A stretch of 6,327 nt of DNA, taken from Synergistaceae bacterium (lineage in GTDB: Bacteria; Synergistota; Synergistia; Synergistales; Aminobacteriaceae). Shown piece by piece: positions 1-6,093 of this stretch. Position numbers and translations under genes: made by a program. The stretch's first letter is position 1. Each line of letters begins with the position of its first letter. Under the pieces are notes generated by a model. It was not told the DNA's origin and made no database searches. It worked only from the letters and a program-made list of their open reading frames with translations. The DNA lies in contig JAISWV010000069.1 of the NCBI GenBank assembly GCA_031270755.1, forward strand, positions 1 through 6,327, read 5' to 3'.

Positions 1-84
1 GGGGGGCCAGTGAGCTCGCTTTTGGGCGAACGAGTTCCGCCTGCCTGAGCTTGAACGTTAACGATGAGAAATTGACCGAAAAAG
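1..84. other. Left edge, no identifiable feature
   Basis: After the stop of the GGDEF-like gene the minus strand shows only a weak hairpin, GTTCGC/GCGAGC with a six-base loop (about 16-31), with no T-run after it. The plus strand is open in one frame through this stretch, but that frame turns into an arginine-rich shadow of the GGDEF-like gene. Confidence 0.3.
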
Positions 85-1209
85 TTACGTTCCTAAAGCT
101 TTGGCCAATTTTTCTAAGACTTGGTCGAAAAAGGTGTCCTCCGAAGGCGACCCCCAAAAAGCGACGCGTTCTTGAATCTCGGCGGCTCCATCGAACTCGG
201 CGAGCTGCTCTTGAACGTGGGGGGCGAAGTCGACCAGCCGGCCCACCGCTTCTTCGGCGCTGTCCAACTGAGTCTCCGGCAGGACCACCAAGATATCCCT
301 GGCCCCCACCAAGCAGGCAATATCCATGGCTCTCGTGTGGGTACGGACGAACCGGCAATACGCGTTGAAGATGTCGTCTTCTTTCGCGGGAGCGTTGTTC
401 CCTTGGAAGGTCATGCGCAGGAGAGCCGCGGACATTCGCCGCTGGTAACGTCGAATGCGGTAGAGCTCTTCCCCCACGCGTTTGACCGCGTAAGCGCGAG
501 TACAAAGAGAAGTCGCGGCGTCGACGAAGCTTTCGCCTTCGGCGCGTGAGGGCGGAGTCACAGTCGCGCCGCGTATTTCTTCGAGTTGGAAGTAGTACGT
601 CCCTTCCTGCATGGAGGCTTGCAAGATTCGCCACTTTTTCCCTCCCATATCGACGTAGTCTTTATCCAGCGGCAAGAACAAGGTGATTTTCGTTCCTATT
701 GCGGACACGCGCGATATTTGCGCCAATTGCAGCAGAGCGTCGCTTATGGAAAGGACGTTGCCTTCAGCGTCTGTAGCGGCACAGGGCAGCGGCAACCTGT
801 CGAGCGTCAACGGAATCGCGATGTCGACTGGGCCGGGCGGCGAGATGTAAGATTGGTAATAAATCACCACCAGTACGACGGCGCCGCAGACTGCCATAGT
901 CACTCCAACCCACTGGAACATCCGCGCTCCCAAACGCAGAGAAAGCGGGCACAAGAGAAGGCCTTGTGCGATGAGCTGGACGGGAAAGAGGCCTTTTATA
1001 AAATCCCTGCGGATGAAGATCCCGTAAAGGACGGTCAAAACGACGAAGAACAACCCCGTAAGCCCCCACACCGAATCGTCCACCGGAGTGGCGGCTTCGG
1101 AAGAAAACAAGAGCGTCACCATAACGGTAAAAAGCGCGATGCAGGGAGGCAGGGAAAACCACCGCGCGGAGATATCGAGGGTGAACAGGCTGGGAGAAGC
1201 GTCGCTCAT
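85..1209 (-). CDS. Membrane protein with PAS-like region and degenerate GGDEF domain
   Basis: Probably a membrane-bound signalling protein, 374 aa from the ATG at 1209. About four hydrophobic helices fill residues 17-120. The acidic loop after helix 1 and the RRDFIK loop after helix 2 fit a topology with both ends in the cytoplasm. Residues about 138-213 look like a PAS domain (a D-x-EGN turn near 147, then GGKKW and YYFQLEEI strands). Residues about 228-340 follow the GGDEF fold: DAATSLCTRAY matches DPLTGLxNRxY, and ELYRIRRYQRRMSAALLRM is the usual next helix and strand. The signature GGDEF is GARDI (302-306, followed by LVVLPET), and the metal-binding DxDxFK strand is RMTFQG. Diguanylate cyclase activity is therefore unlikely; a receptor or scaffold role is inferred. 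The frame is open up to an ATG at 1320 (411 aa), but that start lacks a ribosome binding site and would add a fifth helix, placing the domains outside. The start remains uncertain. Confidence 0.72.
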   Translation of the reverse strand: MSDASPSLFTLDISARWFSLPPCIALFTVMVTLLFSSEAATPVDDSVWGLTGLFFVVLTVLYGIFIRRDFIKGLFPVQLIAQGLLLCPLSLRLGARMFQWVGVTMAVCGAVVLVVIYYQSYISPPGPVDIAIPLTLDRLPLPCAATDAEGNVLSISDALLQLAQISRVSAIGTKITLFLPLDKDYVDMGGKKWRILQASMQEGTYYFQLEEIRGATVTPPSRAEGESFVDAATSLCTRAYAVKRVGEELYRIRRYQRRMSAALLRMTFQGNNAPAKEDDIFNAYCRFVRTHTRAMDIACLVGARDILVVLPETQLDSAEEAVGRLVDFAPHVQEQLAEFDGAAEIQERVAFWGSPSEDTFFDQVLEKLAKALGT

Positions 1210-1304
1210 GACTCCACGAGGCTCCAATATTTCGTCACCGGGGTCGGCGATAAAAAACAGCGGCGTAGCAAAAGCAGCAAAAGCAGCAAAAAAACCGGAT
1301 GCAT
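1206..1304 (-). CDS. Possible 32-aa hydrophobic leader peptide, coupled to the GGDEF-like gene
   Basis: A 32-codon ORF begins at the ATG at 1304, six bases after a perfect AGGAGGT (1311-1317), the best ribosome binding site in the left third of the window. The peptide starts MHPVF, has eight leucines in a row, then RRCFL and a polar tail ending WSLVES. Its TGA stop overlaps the ATG at 1209 as ATGA, the usual arrangement for translational coupling to the large frame. No family is recognised. The alternative is that T7 (1288-1294) has lost one base, or is phase variable: one extra T would join this start directly to the large frame. The leucine run comes from a 9-base tandem repeat, so it may not reflect selection on the peptide. 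Confidence 0.35.
   Translation of the reverse strand: MHPVFLLLLLLLLRRCFLSPTPVTKYWSLVES
1270..1294 (-). repeat. T7 tract and 9-base tandem repeat (slippage-prone)
   Basis: On the minus strand a run of seven T is followed by two full copies of GCTGCTTTT and a partial third (GCT). It lies just inside the 5' end of the coding region, in a place where a one-base change switches between the 32-codon ORF and the GGDEF-like frame. Confidence 0.6.
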
Positions 1305-1310
1305 AAAATG

Positions 1311-1317
1311 ACCTCCT
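1311..1317 (-). promoter_or_regulatory. Strong ribosome binding site placed for the 32-codon ORF
   Basis: AGGAGGT on the minus strand lies six bases before the ATG at 1304. It also lies inside codons 2-4 of the longest version of the GGDEF-like frame, so it cannot serve the ATG at 1320. It is therefore the main evidence against that longest start. Confidence 0.6.
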
Positions 1318-1320
1318 CAT

Positions 1321-1541
1321 GTAAACTTCGCAGCTTAAAATCCAAAACTAGTTTTAACTATGATACAACAAAAAGGACAGGGCAAACAAAACACCCCGAC
1401 GGAAAAGGCCTCATCATAAGGGCATACGAATCGGATTGTCAGTGCGGGGACAAATTTCACCGGCAAGTGCGGCTAAAACGTTCATCCTCAGAAAGGGCCG
1501 AGCGCATTGGTTTTTGCGGAACTCCGCCCCTTTTTCGCCTT
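1321..1541. other. Intergenic stretch after ftcD with no clear gene
   Basis: These 221 bases separate the ftcD stop from the GGDEF-like gene. The half nearest the GGDEF-like gene is AT-rich and could hold its promoter: TATCAT (minus strand, 1360-1365) with TTGTTT 18 bases upstream is a weak candidate. A GCGG/CCGC mini-hairpin at about 1516-1527 follows the ftcD stop, but on the minus strand it is followed by A residues rather than T, so it is not a convincing terminator for the operon. Confidence 0.4.
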
Positions 1542-2441
1542 TCACTCTTCGAGCAAACGTGCCTCCAGGATCTGGCCGCGTTTGAAGTCCTCTATGCGAA
1601 GATAGAAGGCGGCGGCATCCACCAGGGCCTGCATGGGGGTCAGTCCCACGACCTCGCTGCCCGCCACGTTCACTCCGTAGCGCGCGGCCTCGGATTTCAC
1701 CGTTTCGAAGACGCGGTGGAGGGGGGTGGCGGTGTAGTCCGTCATGTTGATGGAGACCTGAGCGGTCTTCCGGTCGTCCAACAGCAGGCCAATGGCGCGG
1801 CAGTTCACGTAGCCGCCCTTGGCCGCACGGATGGTCTGGGCGATCTTCTTCGCGACGGCGACGTCAGGGGTGTTCAGGTTGATGTTGAACGCCACCAAAA
1901 ACGGCCGCGCGCCCACCACCGTCGCGCCCGCTGTGGGGTGCATCGCCTGGGGGCCCTCGTCCGGCGCCCGCTCCGGGGTTTTGATGGCCTCCTTCAGCCC
2001 CTCGTACTCGCCCTTACGCACGTCGGGCAGGGCTTTCATACTTGCCCGCTTGGCCGCGGCCTCGTAAAAGTACACGGGGATGGAGAGCTTCTCCGCGATT
2101 TCCCTGCCCAGCTCGTGGGCCAGAGCGACGCACTCCTCCATAGCGGCCCCGGCCACGGGCACGAAGGGAATGACGTCCGTGGCGCCGATGCGGGGATGTC
2201 CTCCCTTGTGTTTTTCCATGTCGATCAGCTCCGCCGCCTTGGCGCAACAGGCAAACGCCGCTTTTTTGGCCGACCGGGGCTCGCCGACGAAGGTCAACAC
2301 CGTCCGGTTGTGGTCGGCGTCGGAAGAATGATCCAACACCTTCACTCCCGGCACGGCACGGGCCGCGTTCACGATTGCGTCTACGACCTCCGTCCGGCGT
2401 CCTTCGCTGAAATTGGGCACACACTCCACCAATTTGGCCAT
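1542..2441 (-). CDS. ftcD: Glutamate formiminotransferase
   Basis: Transfers the formimino group of N-formimino-L-glutamate, the late intermediate of histidine breakdown, to tetrahydrofolate, giving glutamate and 5-formimino-THF in the cytosol. The 299 aa correspond to the formiminotransferase half only; no cyclodeaminase domain follows, which is common in bacteria, where that step is a separate protein. It opens with LVECVPNFSEGR, has NRTV near 45-48, and carries HKGGHPRIGATDVIPFVP, whose His82 aligns with the catalytic His82 of the mammalian bifunctional enzyme. AGARPFLVAFNINL-type folate-site residues and VGLTPMQALVDAAAFY near the C-terminus are also family hallmarks. AAAGGA lies nine bases before the ATG. 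The gene starts 26 bases after the CoA-transferase stop, so cotranscription is likely. Its base composition is much richer in G+C than that of the genes before it, a possible sign that it joined the operon separately. No other hut gene is in the window. Confidence 0.95.
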   Translation of the reverse strand: MAKLVECVPNFSEGRRTEVVDAIVNAARAVPGVKVLDHSSDADHNRTVLTFVGEPRSAKKAAFACCAKAAELIDMEKHKGGHPRIGATDVIPFVPVAGAAMEECVALAHELGREIAEKLSIPVYFYEAAAKRASMKALPDVRKGEYEGLKEAIKTPERAPDEGPQAMHPTAGATVVGARPFLVAFNINLNTPDVAVAKKIAQTIRAAKGGYVNCRAIGLLLDDRKTAQVSINMTDYTATPLHRVFETVKSEAARYGVNVAGSEVVGLTPMQALVDAAAFYLRIEDFKRGQILEARLLEE

Positions 2442-2467
2442 AGTTCCCCGTCCTTTCCGCGGTTACT

Positions 2468-4051
2468 TCACGTTTTCTTTAAAACGAGTCCCATATTTTC
2501 TTCTCGGAAAATACGCGCGTCCATCAACGAGACTTGCCCTTTGACAATGGGTTTAAACTCCATTTTACTCAGAACGTCGTTCTCGAGATCCACGCCAGGA
2601 GCGATTTCAGTCAATTCCATTCCTTCCCGGGTGAGCATGAACACCGCGCGCTCGGTTATATAGAATACTTTCTGTTTTCCATGCTCGGCGGAATATTCGC
2701 CTGAAAAAGTTATATGCCCCACGTTCTCATGGAATTTTATGAAAGGAGAATCTTTCACGATAGTCAATTTGCCGTCGGCAATCTTGAATTCTCCTCCCTT
2801 GCCCGCTGTAAAAGTCCCTGCAAAACACACGATTTTTGCATTTTGCGTGATATTGATAAAGCCGCCTGGACCTGTCACCCGACCATTAAATTTAGAAGTA
2901 TTGACATTTCCGTATTTATCGAATTCCGCGCCGCCAAGGCAGGCCAAATCGATACCTCCTCCGTCATAATAATCGAAAATATCGGTTTGTTTGATGAGGG
3001 CTTCCGGGTTGAAAGCCGCTCCCGTCGCCAGGCCGCCGCTTGGCACACCGCCGGTCGCCCCGCTTTCGATACTGAACGTCACGGCGTCGGAAAGTCCTTC
3101 TTCATTCAAAACGTTGGAAACCCCAGTAGGCACACCGATACCTAAGTTGACGAAAGCGCCTTCTTTTATTTCCATAGCTACACGGCGCGCGATGACTTTA
3201 CGCGAGTTCAGCTTCATGCGTTCCAAATTATTCAGTGGAATACGGATCTCTCCTGACCAGGAAGGAACATACCCTTCCTCCACGGCATATTGCTGGCGGC
3301 TGTTTTCCGGTGTGCCCACCACGATATAATCCACCAAGGCGCCAGGCACTTCCACGTTCTTTGCGGGCAATGTCCCGCTCTGCACGATGCGGTTGACCTG
3401 CGCGATCACTTTACCGCCGCAATTGTGAGCAGCAGCGGCCATGTCGAATTGCTCGATATGGACAGCTTCTTGTTCCATGGAAATATTGCCCGTCTCATCG
3501 GCAGTGGTTCCTTTGATGATGGCGTAACGGATGGGAAAAGCAGGATAGAATAACTTTTCTTCGCCGCCGATATGGATCAGTTCAACCACGTTTTCATCGC
3601 TATTTTTAGCCGCGTCGTTGATTTTACAACCATCACGCCGGGGATCGCAAAACGTCTTCAAGCCGACATGGGTCAAAACTCCCGGTTTCCCCCCCGCAAT
3701 AGCGCGCATCATGTGCGACATGACGCCCTGAGGCGCCATGTAAGCGCGAAAGGCGTTGTTGCCGGCTAAAGCGCTCATTTTCGGGCACAGCGTCATATTG
3801 GAGCCGAAGAATTTGGCTACAAGACCTTCATGAGCGAAGTGGTTGATGCCGCGACCGCGGCCGTCGCCGCCCAAGCCGGCCACCATCGTAACCGTGAGCC
3901 CCGCGGGATGTTTTTCTTCTATATAACGTTGCTCAAGCGCGCTGAGCACCTCTTCCGCCAAACCGAATCCCAGAAAACCTCCAACGGCCACCGTGCTCCC
4001 ATCTTCTATCATTGCCGCCGCTTCTCGAGCGGAAATAATCTTGGCTTTCAA
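2468..4051 (-). CDS. Family I acyl-CoA:carboxylate CoA-transferase (YdiF / propionate CoA-transferase type)
   Basis: Moves CoA between an acyl-CoA (usually acetyl-CoA) and a short-chain acid such as acetate, propionate, lactate, 3-hydroxybutyrate or acetoacetate, through a glutamyl-CoA thioester. The 527 aa hold both halves of the family fused in one chain. The first (about 1-275) has the glycine-rich VGGFLGFG near 22-30. The second (about 283-527) has NLGIGVP at 302-308, the oxyanion element. The catalytic glutamate is Glu329 in FSIESGATGG. This single-chain form matches E. coli YdiF and clostridial propionate CoA-transferase rather than the two-subunit AtoDA type. The start is a TTG; an excellent AGGAGGAGG (4060-4068) eight bases upstream supports it, and the only nearby ATG is out of frame. 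It lies 47 bases after the permease gene, which suggests it activates the imported acid. The exact substrate cannot be read from the sequence. Confidence 0.92.
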   Translation of the reverse strand: MKAKIISAREAAAMIEDGSTVAVGGFLGFGLAEEVLSALEQRYIEEKHPAGLTVTMVAGLGGDGRGRGINHFAHEGLVAKFFGSNMTLCPKMSALAGNNAFRAYMAPQGVMSHMMRAIAGGKPGVLTHVGLKTFCDPRRDGCKINDAAKNSDENVVELIHIGGEEKLFYPAFPIRYAIIKGTTADETGNISMEQEAVHIEQFDMAAAAHNCGGKVIAQVNRIVQSGTLPAKNVEVPGALVDYIVVGTPENSRQQYAVEEGYVPSWSGEIRIPLNNLERMKLNSRKVIARRVAMEIKEGAFVNLGIGVPTGVSNVLNEEGLSDAVTFSIESGATGGVPSGGLATGAAFNPEALIKQTDIFDYYDGGGIDLACLGGAEFDKYGNVNTSKFNGRVTGPGGFINITQNAKIVCFAGTFTAGKGGEFKIADGKLTIVKDSPFIKFHENVGHITFSGEYSAEHGKQKVFYITERAVFMLTREGMELTEIAPGVDLENDVLSKMEFKPIVKGQVSLMDARIFREENMGLVLKKT

Positions 4052-4059
4052 ATAAAAAA

Positions 4060-4068
4060 CCTCCTCCT
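4060..4068 (-). promoter_or_regulatory. Ribosome binding site fixing the TTG start of the CoA-transferase
   Basis: AGGAGGAGG on the minus strand, followed by an eight-base spacer of T and A, then TTG. No in-frame ATG or GTG lies at a suitable distance, so this site decides the start codon. The strong site may compensate for a weak initiation codon. Confidence 0.8.
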
Positions 4069-4098
4069 GCCTTCCTCATAGTGAATATAGCTTATCGG

Positions 4099-5430
4099 TC
4101 AACCCGTGTACATGCAGTAGGGCAATACCAAAAGGAAAGTAACCAGCAAGGGAATGATGCCGCAGGTGATGAAATTATATTTGAACGATTTGACATGAGT
4201 GGTTCCGGTAATGGCAAAAACCGATACGATCGATCCGTTCCAAGGAGTAGTGTCCAAGCTGCCCGCGCTGAAGGCTATCAAACGATGGATATACCCCAAA
4301 TTGTACCCTTGAGCCCCATAGGCCAGGAAAGTATCTTTCAGGGAAGAATACATCAAGGCCAAGCCTCCCGAAGCAGATCCCAAAATACCCGCAAACACGT
4401 TGGCGCCTACAGCGGCCACTATATAAGGATTGGCGGTCGAAGCTTCCAAAACTTGCACGGCATAGGCATAAAACAAGCTCGTTTTAGCGACCGAGCCAAA
4501 GCCTACGATGGCCGCCGTGTTGATGTTGATCGTCACGGCACTTGCCGCGGCGTTATTGACAGTTTCCATCAATTTACCTTTGGGAAGGTATTTCCAGAAT
4601 AAAATGACCGCTAAAATGACGCCGAACAACAACCACACTACGATCGTAATTTGAGGGAACACGTTGAACATTATAATGACGAAGAGCAGCGGAATCATCG
4701 AAATCACAAAGAGCGGTTTGGGGGAATCTTCTTCCACTTTCTGCACATGCTGGGGAAATGCGAAATGTTCTCCTCTCTTTTTGGCCCGATTGGCTTCCCA
4801 GGTCATATATATGACAATGGACACGGCCATGGCGCCAGTCCCGATCATGCCGGGAACAAGTCCCGCCGCTGCGGTGGTTCCCAAATTTTCCATGGAAATG
4901 AAATTGGGGACTTGAGGAGTGAAAGGCCCTGTCATCGCGAAAGTCCACATCCCGCCGCACACGATACCCGGCAGCATATAGTCTGGGATATCCGCTTCCT
5001 CGAACAACTTGAGAGCGATGGGGTATACCGCGAAAATAATGACGAAACTGTTGATACCACCGTAACTTAGCACTGCGGAGGACAACATGCACGCAATCAT
5101 GCAAAACATGACGCGCTTGGCTCCGAAGACGCGGGATATTTCCTGACCAATTTTAGACGCTGCGCCGCTGATTTGGTATATATTGCCAAAAATATTGCCC
5201 AGCAGGAAAATTAGAAAATAAGAAATAAAAAACCCCGCCACCCCTCCGATGTAGGTTTTGGTTATGGCCTCGACAACGCTTGTCGCCGAGTCGGGGCTGC
5301 TCAGCAAGATAACGACCAATGCCGCGACAGGTCCTGCAATGACAGGTGAAATTCGCTTAAAAATCAGATATGCCATCCCGCCTAGTGCAAAAACAACGCT
5401 AATGCCCGAAAGCCCCACACTAAAGCTCAT
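4099..5430 (-). CDS. GntP-family permease (gluconate / hydroxy acid : H+ symporter)
   Basis: Inner-membrane secondary transporter of 443 aa, the usual length for the GntP family, with hydrophobic segments along the whole chain. Family features include YGGINSFVIIFAVYPIA (about 123-139), GGMWTFAMTGPFTPQVPN (159-176), the glycine/serine-rich GILGSASGGLAL (348-359), and near the C-terminus LDTTPWNGSIVSVFAITG (392-409) followed by TTHVKSFKY. That last block corresponds to the DTLPHNG...TGLTH signature of gluconate permeases. Here the usual His is Trp, so the substrate may not be gluconate. GntP relatives also carry D-3-hydroxybutyrate and related acids, and the following CoA-transferase gene favours a short-chain hydroxy or keto acid; this is inference. 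The ATG has AGGAGAGGA (5438-5446) seven bases upstream. It is the first gene of the probable operon and follows a long structured leader. Confidence 0.9.
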   Translation of the reverse strand: MSFSVGLSGISVVFALGGMAYLIFKRISPVIAGPVAALVVILLSSPDSATSVVEAITKTYIGGVAGFFISYFLIFLLGNIFGNIYQISGAASKIGQEISRVFGAKRVMFCMIACMLSSAVLSYGGINSFVIIFAVYPIALKLFEEADIPDYMLPGIVCGGMWTFAMTGPFTPQVPNFISMENLGTTAAAGLVPGMIGTGAMAVSIVIYMTWEANRAKKRGEHFAFPQHVQKVEEDSPKPLFVISMIPLLFVIIMFNVFPQITIVVWLLFGVILAVILFWKYLPKGKLMETVNNAAASAVTININTAAIVGFGSVAKTSLFYAYAVQVLEASTANPYIVAAVGANVFAGILGSASGGLALMYSSLKDTFLAYGAQGYNLGYIHRLIAFSAGSLDTTPWNGSIVSVFAITGTTHVKSFKYNFITCGIIPLLVTFLLVLPYCMYTG

Positions 5431-5437
5431 GAAATTA

Positions 5438-5446
5438 TCCTCTCCT
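5438..5446 (-). promoter_or_regulatory. Ribosome binding site of the GntP-family permease gene
   Basis: AGGAGAGGA on the minus strand, seven bases before the ATG at 5430. It lies about 85 bases beyond the end of the structured leader element, far enough that a second pairing would be needed for the leader to hide it. An ATCAT just upstream of it can pair with ATGAT at about 5482-5486, but only over 5 bp. Confidence 0.75.
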
Positions 5447-5529
5447 ATGATCGTGAGTTGCGATGAAACAAGTCTTCCGAAATCATCTACGTCAGTAAAA
5501 TTTTTTATGCAGACCTTTAGCAGAATTAT

Positions 5530-5636
5530 ACTCGCGACCTAAAACATCTGCCAAGAAACCAAGAACTCAAGCTGCTTGGCGCAAAGGGGTTTCACTCTCC
5601 GGCAAATCCATTCACCCGCGAGTACAGGCGCTCGCG
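5530..5636 (-). promoter_or_regulatory. Structured 5' leader with alternative stems, candidate riboswitch
   Basis: In the transcribed minus strand three perfect or near-perfect stems nest. P1 is ACUCGCG (5617-5623) with CGCGAGU (5530-5536), 7 bp. P2 is AUUUGCC (5601-5607) with GGCAGAU (5546-5552), 7 bp including one U-G pair. P3 is GAAACC (5588-5593) with GGUUUC (5555-5560), 6 bp. A small CAAG/CUUG hairpin (5568-5578) caps it. The P1-P2 internal loop is symmetric, nine bases on each side. The U-G pair in P2 would be a C-A mismatch in the other strand, which favours a minus-strand RNA. Upstream CGCGAG (5631-5636) can instead pair with the 5' strand of P1, so P1 and that hairpin exclude each other. 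GCCAAG/CUUGGC (5550-5555 with 5575-5580) is a third alternative that would break P2. The GGAGAG next to P2 recalls glycine riboswitches, but their CCGAAG and CUCUCAGG elements are missing. Ligand and class are unknown. Confidence 0.5.
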
Positions 5637-5685
5637 TTACAACAAAGAAGACCTCCTGTCCAGCACGTAGCTAAAATTTAAATTT

Positions 5686-5694
5686 ACTATAGCA
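5686..5694 (-). promoter_or_regulatory. Extended -10 promoter for the permease / CoA-transferase / ftcD operon
   Basis: TGCTATAGT on the minus strand fits the extended -10 pattern TGnTATAAT with one mismatch. No good -35 hexamer lies 16-18 bases upstream, as is usual for extended -10 promoters. The surroundings are AT-rich. Transcription would start near 5679, giving a leader of about 250 bases before the permease ATG. Confidence 0.5.
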
Positions 5695-5726
5695 CATTTT
5701 TACCCTATCTTCTGTTCCAATGCGTC

Positions 5727-5751
5727 AAAAAGCCTGAGCTGTCATCTCGGC
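5727..5751 (-). terminator. Probable intrinsic terminator after the ArsC-like fragment
   Basis: On the minus strand GCCGAG, a seven-base loop AUGACAG, then CUC-A-GGC (six pairs, one bulged A), followed by UUUUU. It lies between the upstream block and the extended -10 promoter, so it would insulate the permease operon from upstream transcription. The stem is short, so its efficiency is uncertain. Confidence 0.5.
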
Positions 5752-5856
5752 CCAGGTGTGCTTTCCGCACTTGTTTTGCGATTTACTTTCGGAAAAGAGA
5801 TTTGACGTGCGCAGTTCTTTCTGGAACATCACCGCCAAAAACGCGGCTAAATCCTT

Positions 5857-6093
5857 CTATTTGTCTTCCACGGCTTTTCCCCACTCCGCTTCCCTGAACC
5901 CGACAAGCACAACTCCCTCGCCGATCAACAGCGGACGCTTCACAAGCATACCGTCAGTGGCGAGCAGTTCGAGGCACCCTTCCCCGTCCATGGTCGTTTT
6001 CACCGGACAGGCGTCGGCATCAGCCAAAATTTTCGCAGCTCGTCCATCTACATTTTTGAGTTCAGGAGATTGACAATCGAACTTGAATACCAC
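5857..6093 (-). pseudogene. 5'-truncated ArsC/Spx-family (arsenate reductase-like) fragment
   Basis: The last 40 or so residues match the C-terminal end of ArsC/Spx-like thioredoxin-fold proteins: LELLATDGMLVKRPLL, then VVLVGFREAEW. Intact members have about 110-120 aa and begin with a CxxC or CxxS active-site motif. Here the frame has only 78 codons from a GTG at 6093 and reaches a stop about 13 codons further upstream, so the catalytic cysteine region is absent. The middle (about residues 12-38) does not show the expected FFNTSG-like segment. In another frame, about 25 codons upstream of LLATDG, DELRKFW resembles the ELxxLW segment of the family, which may mean a frameshift plus a small deletion. 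The first 46 bases overlap the end of the upstream helix-turn-helix gene. No clear ribosome binding site precedes the GTG. Probably a remnant. Confidence 0.6.

Noticed and set aside
586..1311. Plus-strand ORF of 241 codons opposite the GGDEF-like gene.
   Set aside because: Low-quality composition rich in Arg, Gln and Asp with no hydrophobic core; the minus strand shows helices and a recognisable fold.
1512..1541. GCGG/CCGC mini-hairpin as an operon terminator after ftcD.
   Set aside because: A four-pair stem followed by A residues, not T, in the transcribed direction.
1299..2663. Long plus-strand ORF of 454 codons opposite ftcD.
   Set aside because: Shadow of ftcD: histidine-, glycine- and arginine-rich, no family features, and the opposite strand has a complete conserved enzyme.
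5565..5609. Short minus-strand ORF in the leader (ATG at 5609, 14 codons).
   Set aside because: No convincing ribosome binding site and no recognisable content; it lies inside the stems.
5540..5610. Resemblance to a glycine riboswitch (GGAGAG on the minus strand; CTCTCCGGCAAA on the plus strand).
   Set aside because: The minus strand lacks CCGAAG and CUCUCAGG; the plus strand lacks any GAGAG partner and has no downstream plus-strand gene.
5550..5640. Integron attC site suggested by the imperfect palindrome.
   Set aside because: No RYYYAAC / GTTRRRY core pair at the ends, and no integron cassette context.
5521..5670. Plus-strand open frame of 49 codons opposite the leader, ending YNKEDLLSST, with a protein-like composition.
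   Set aside because: It is bounded by a stop at 5518-5520 and has no ATG, GTG or TTG codon, so it cannot be a complete gene. A run of this length is not rare by chance. The stems described for the leader explain the sequence better, although a gene remnant cannot be fully excluded.
5728..5856. Frame continuing after the ArsC-like stop for about 43 codons.
   Set aside because: No ribosome binding site, no recognised similarity, and it ends in the terminator-like hairpin; probably chance.
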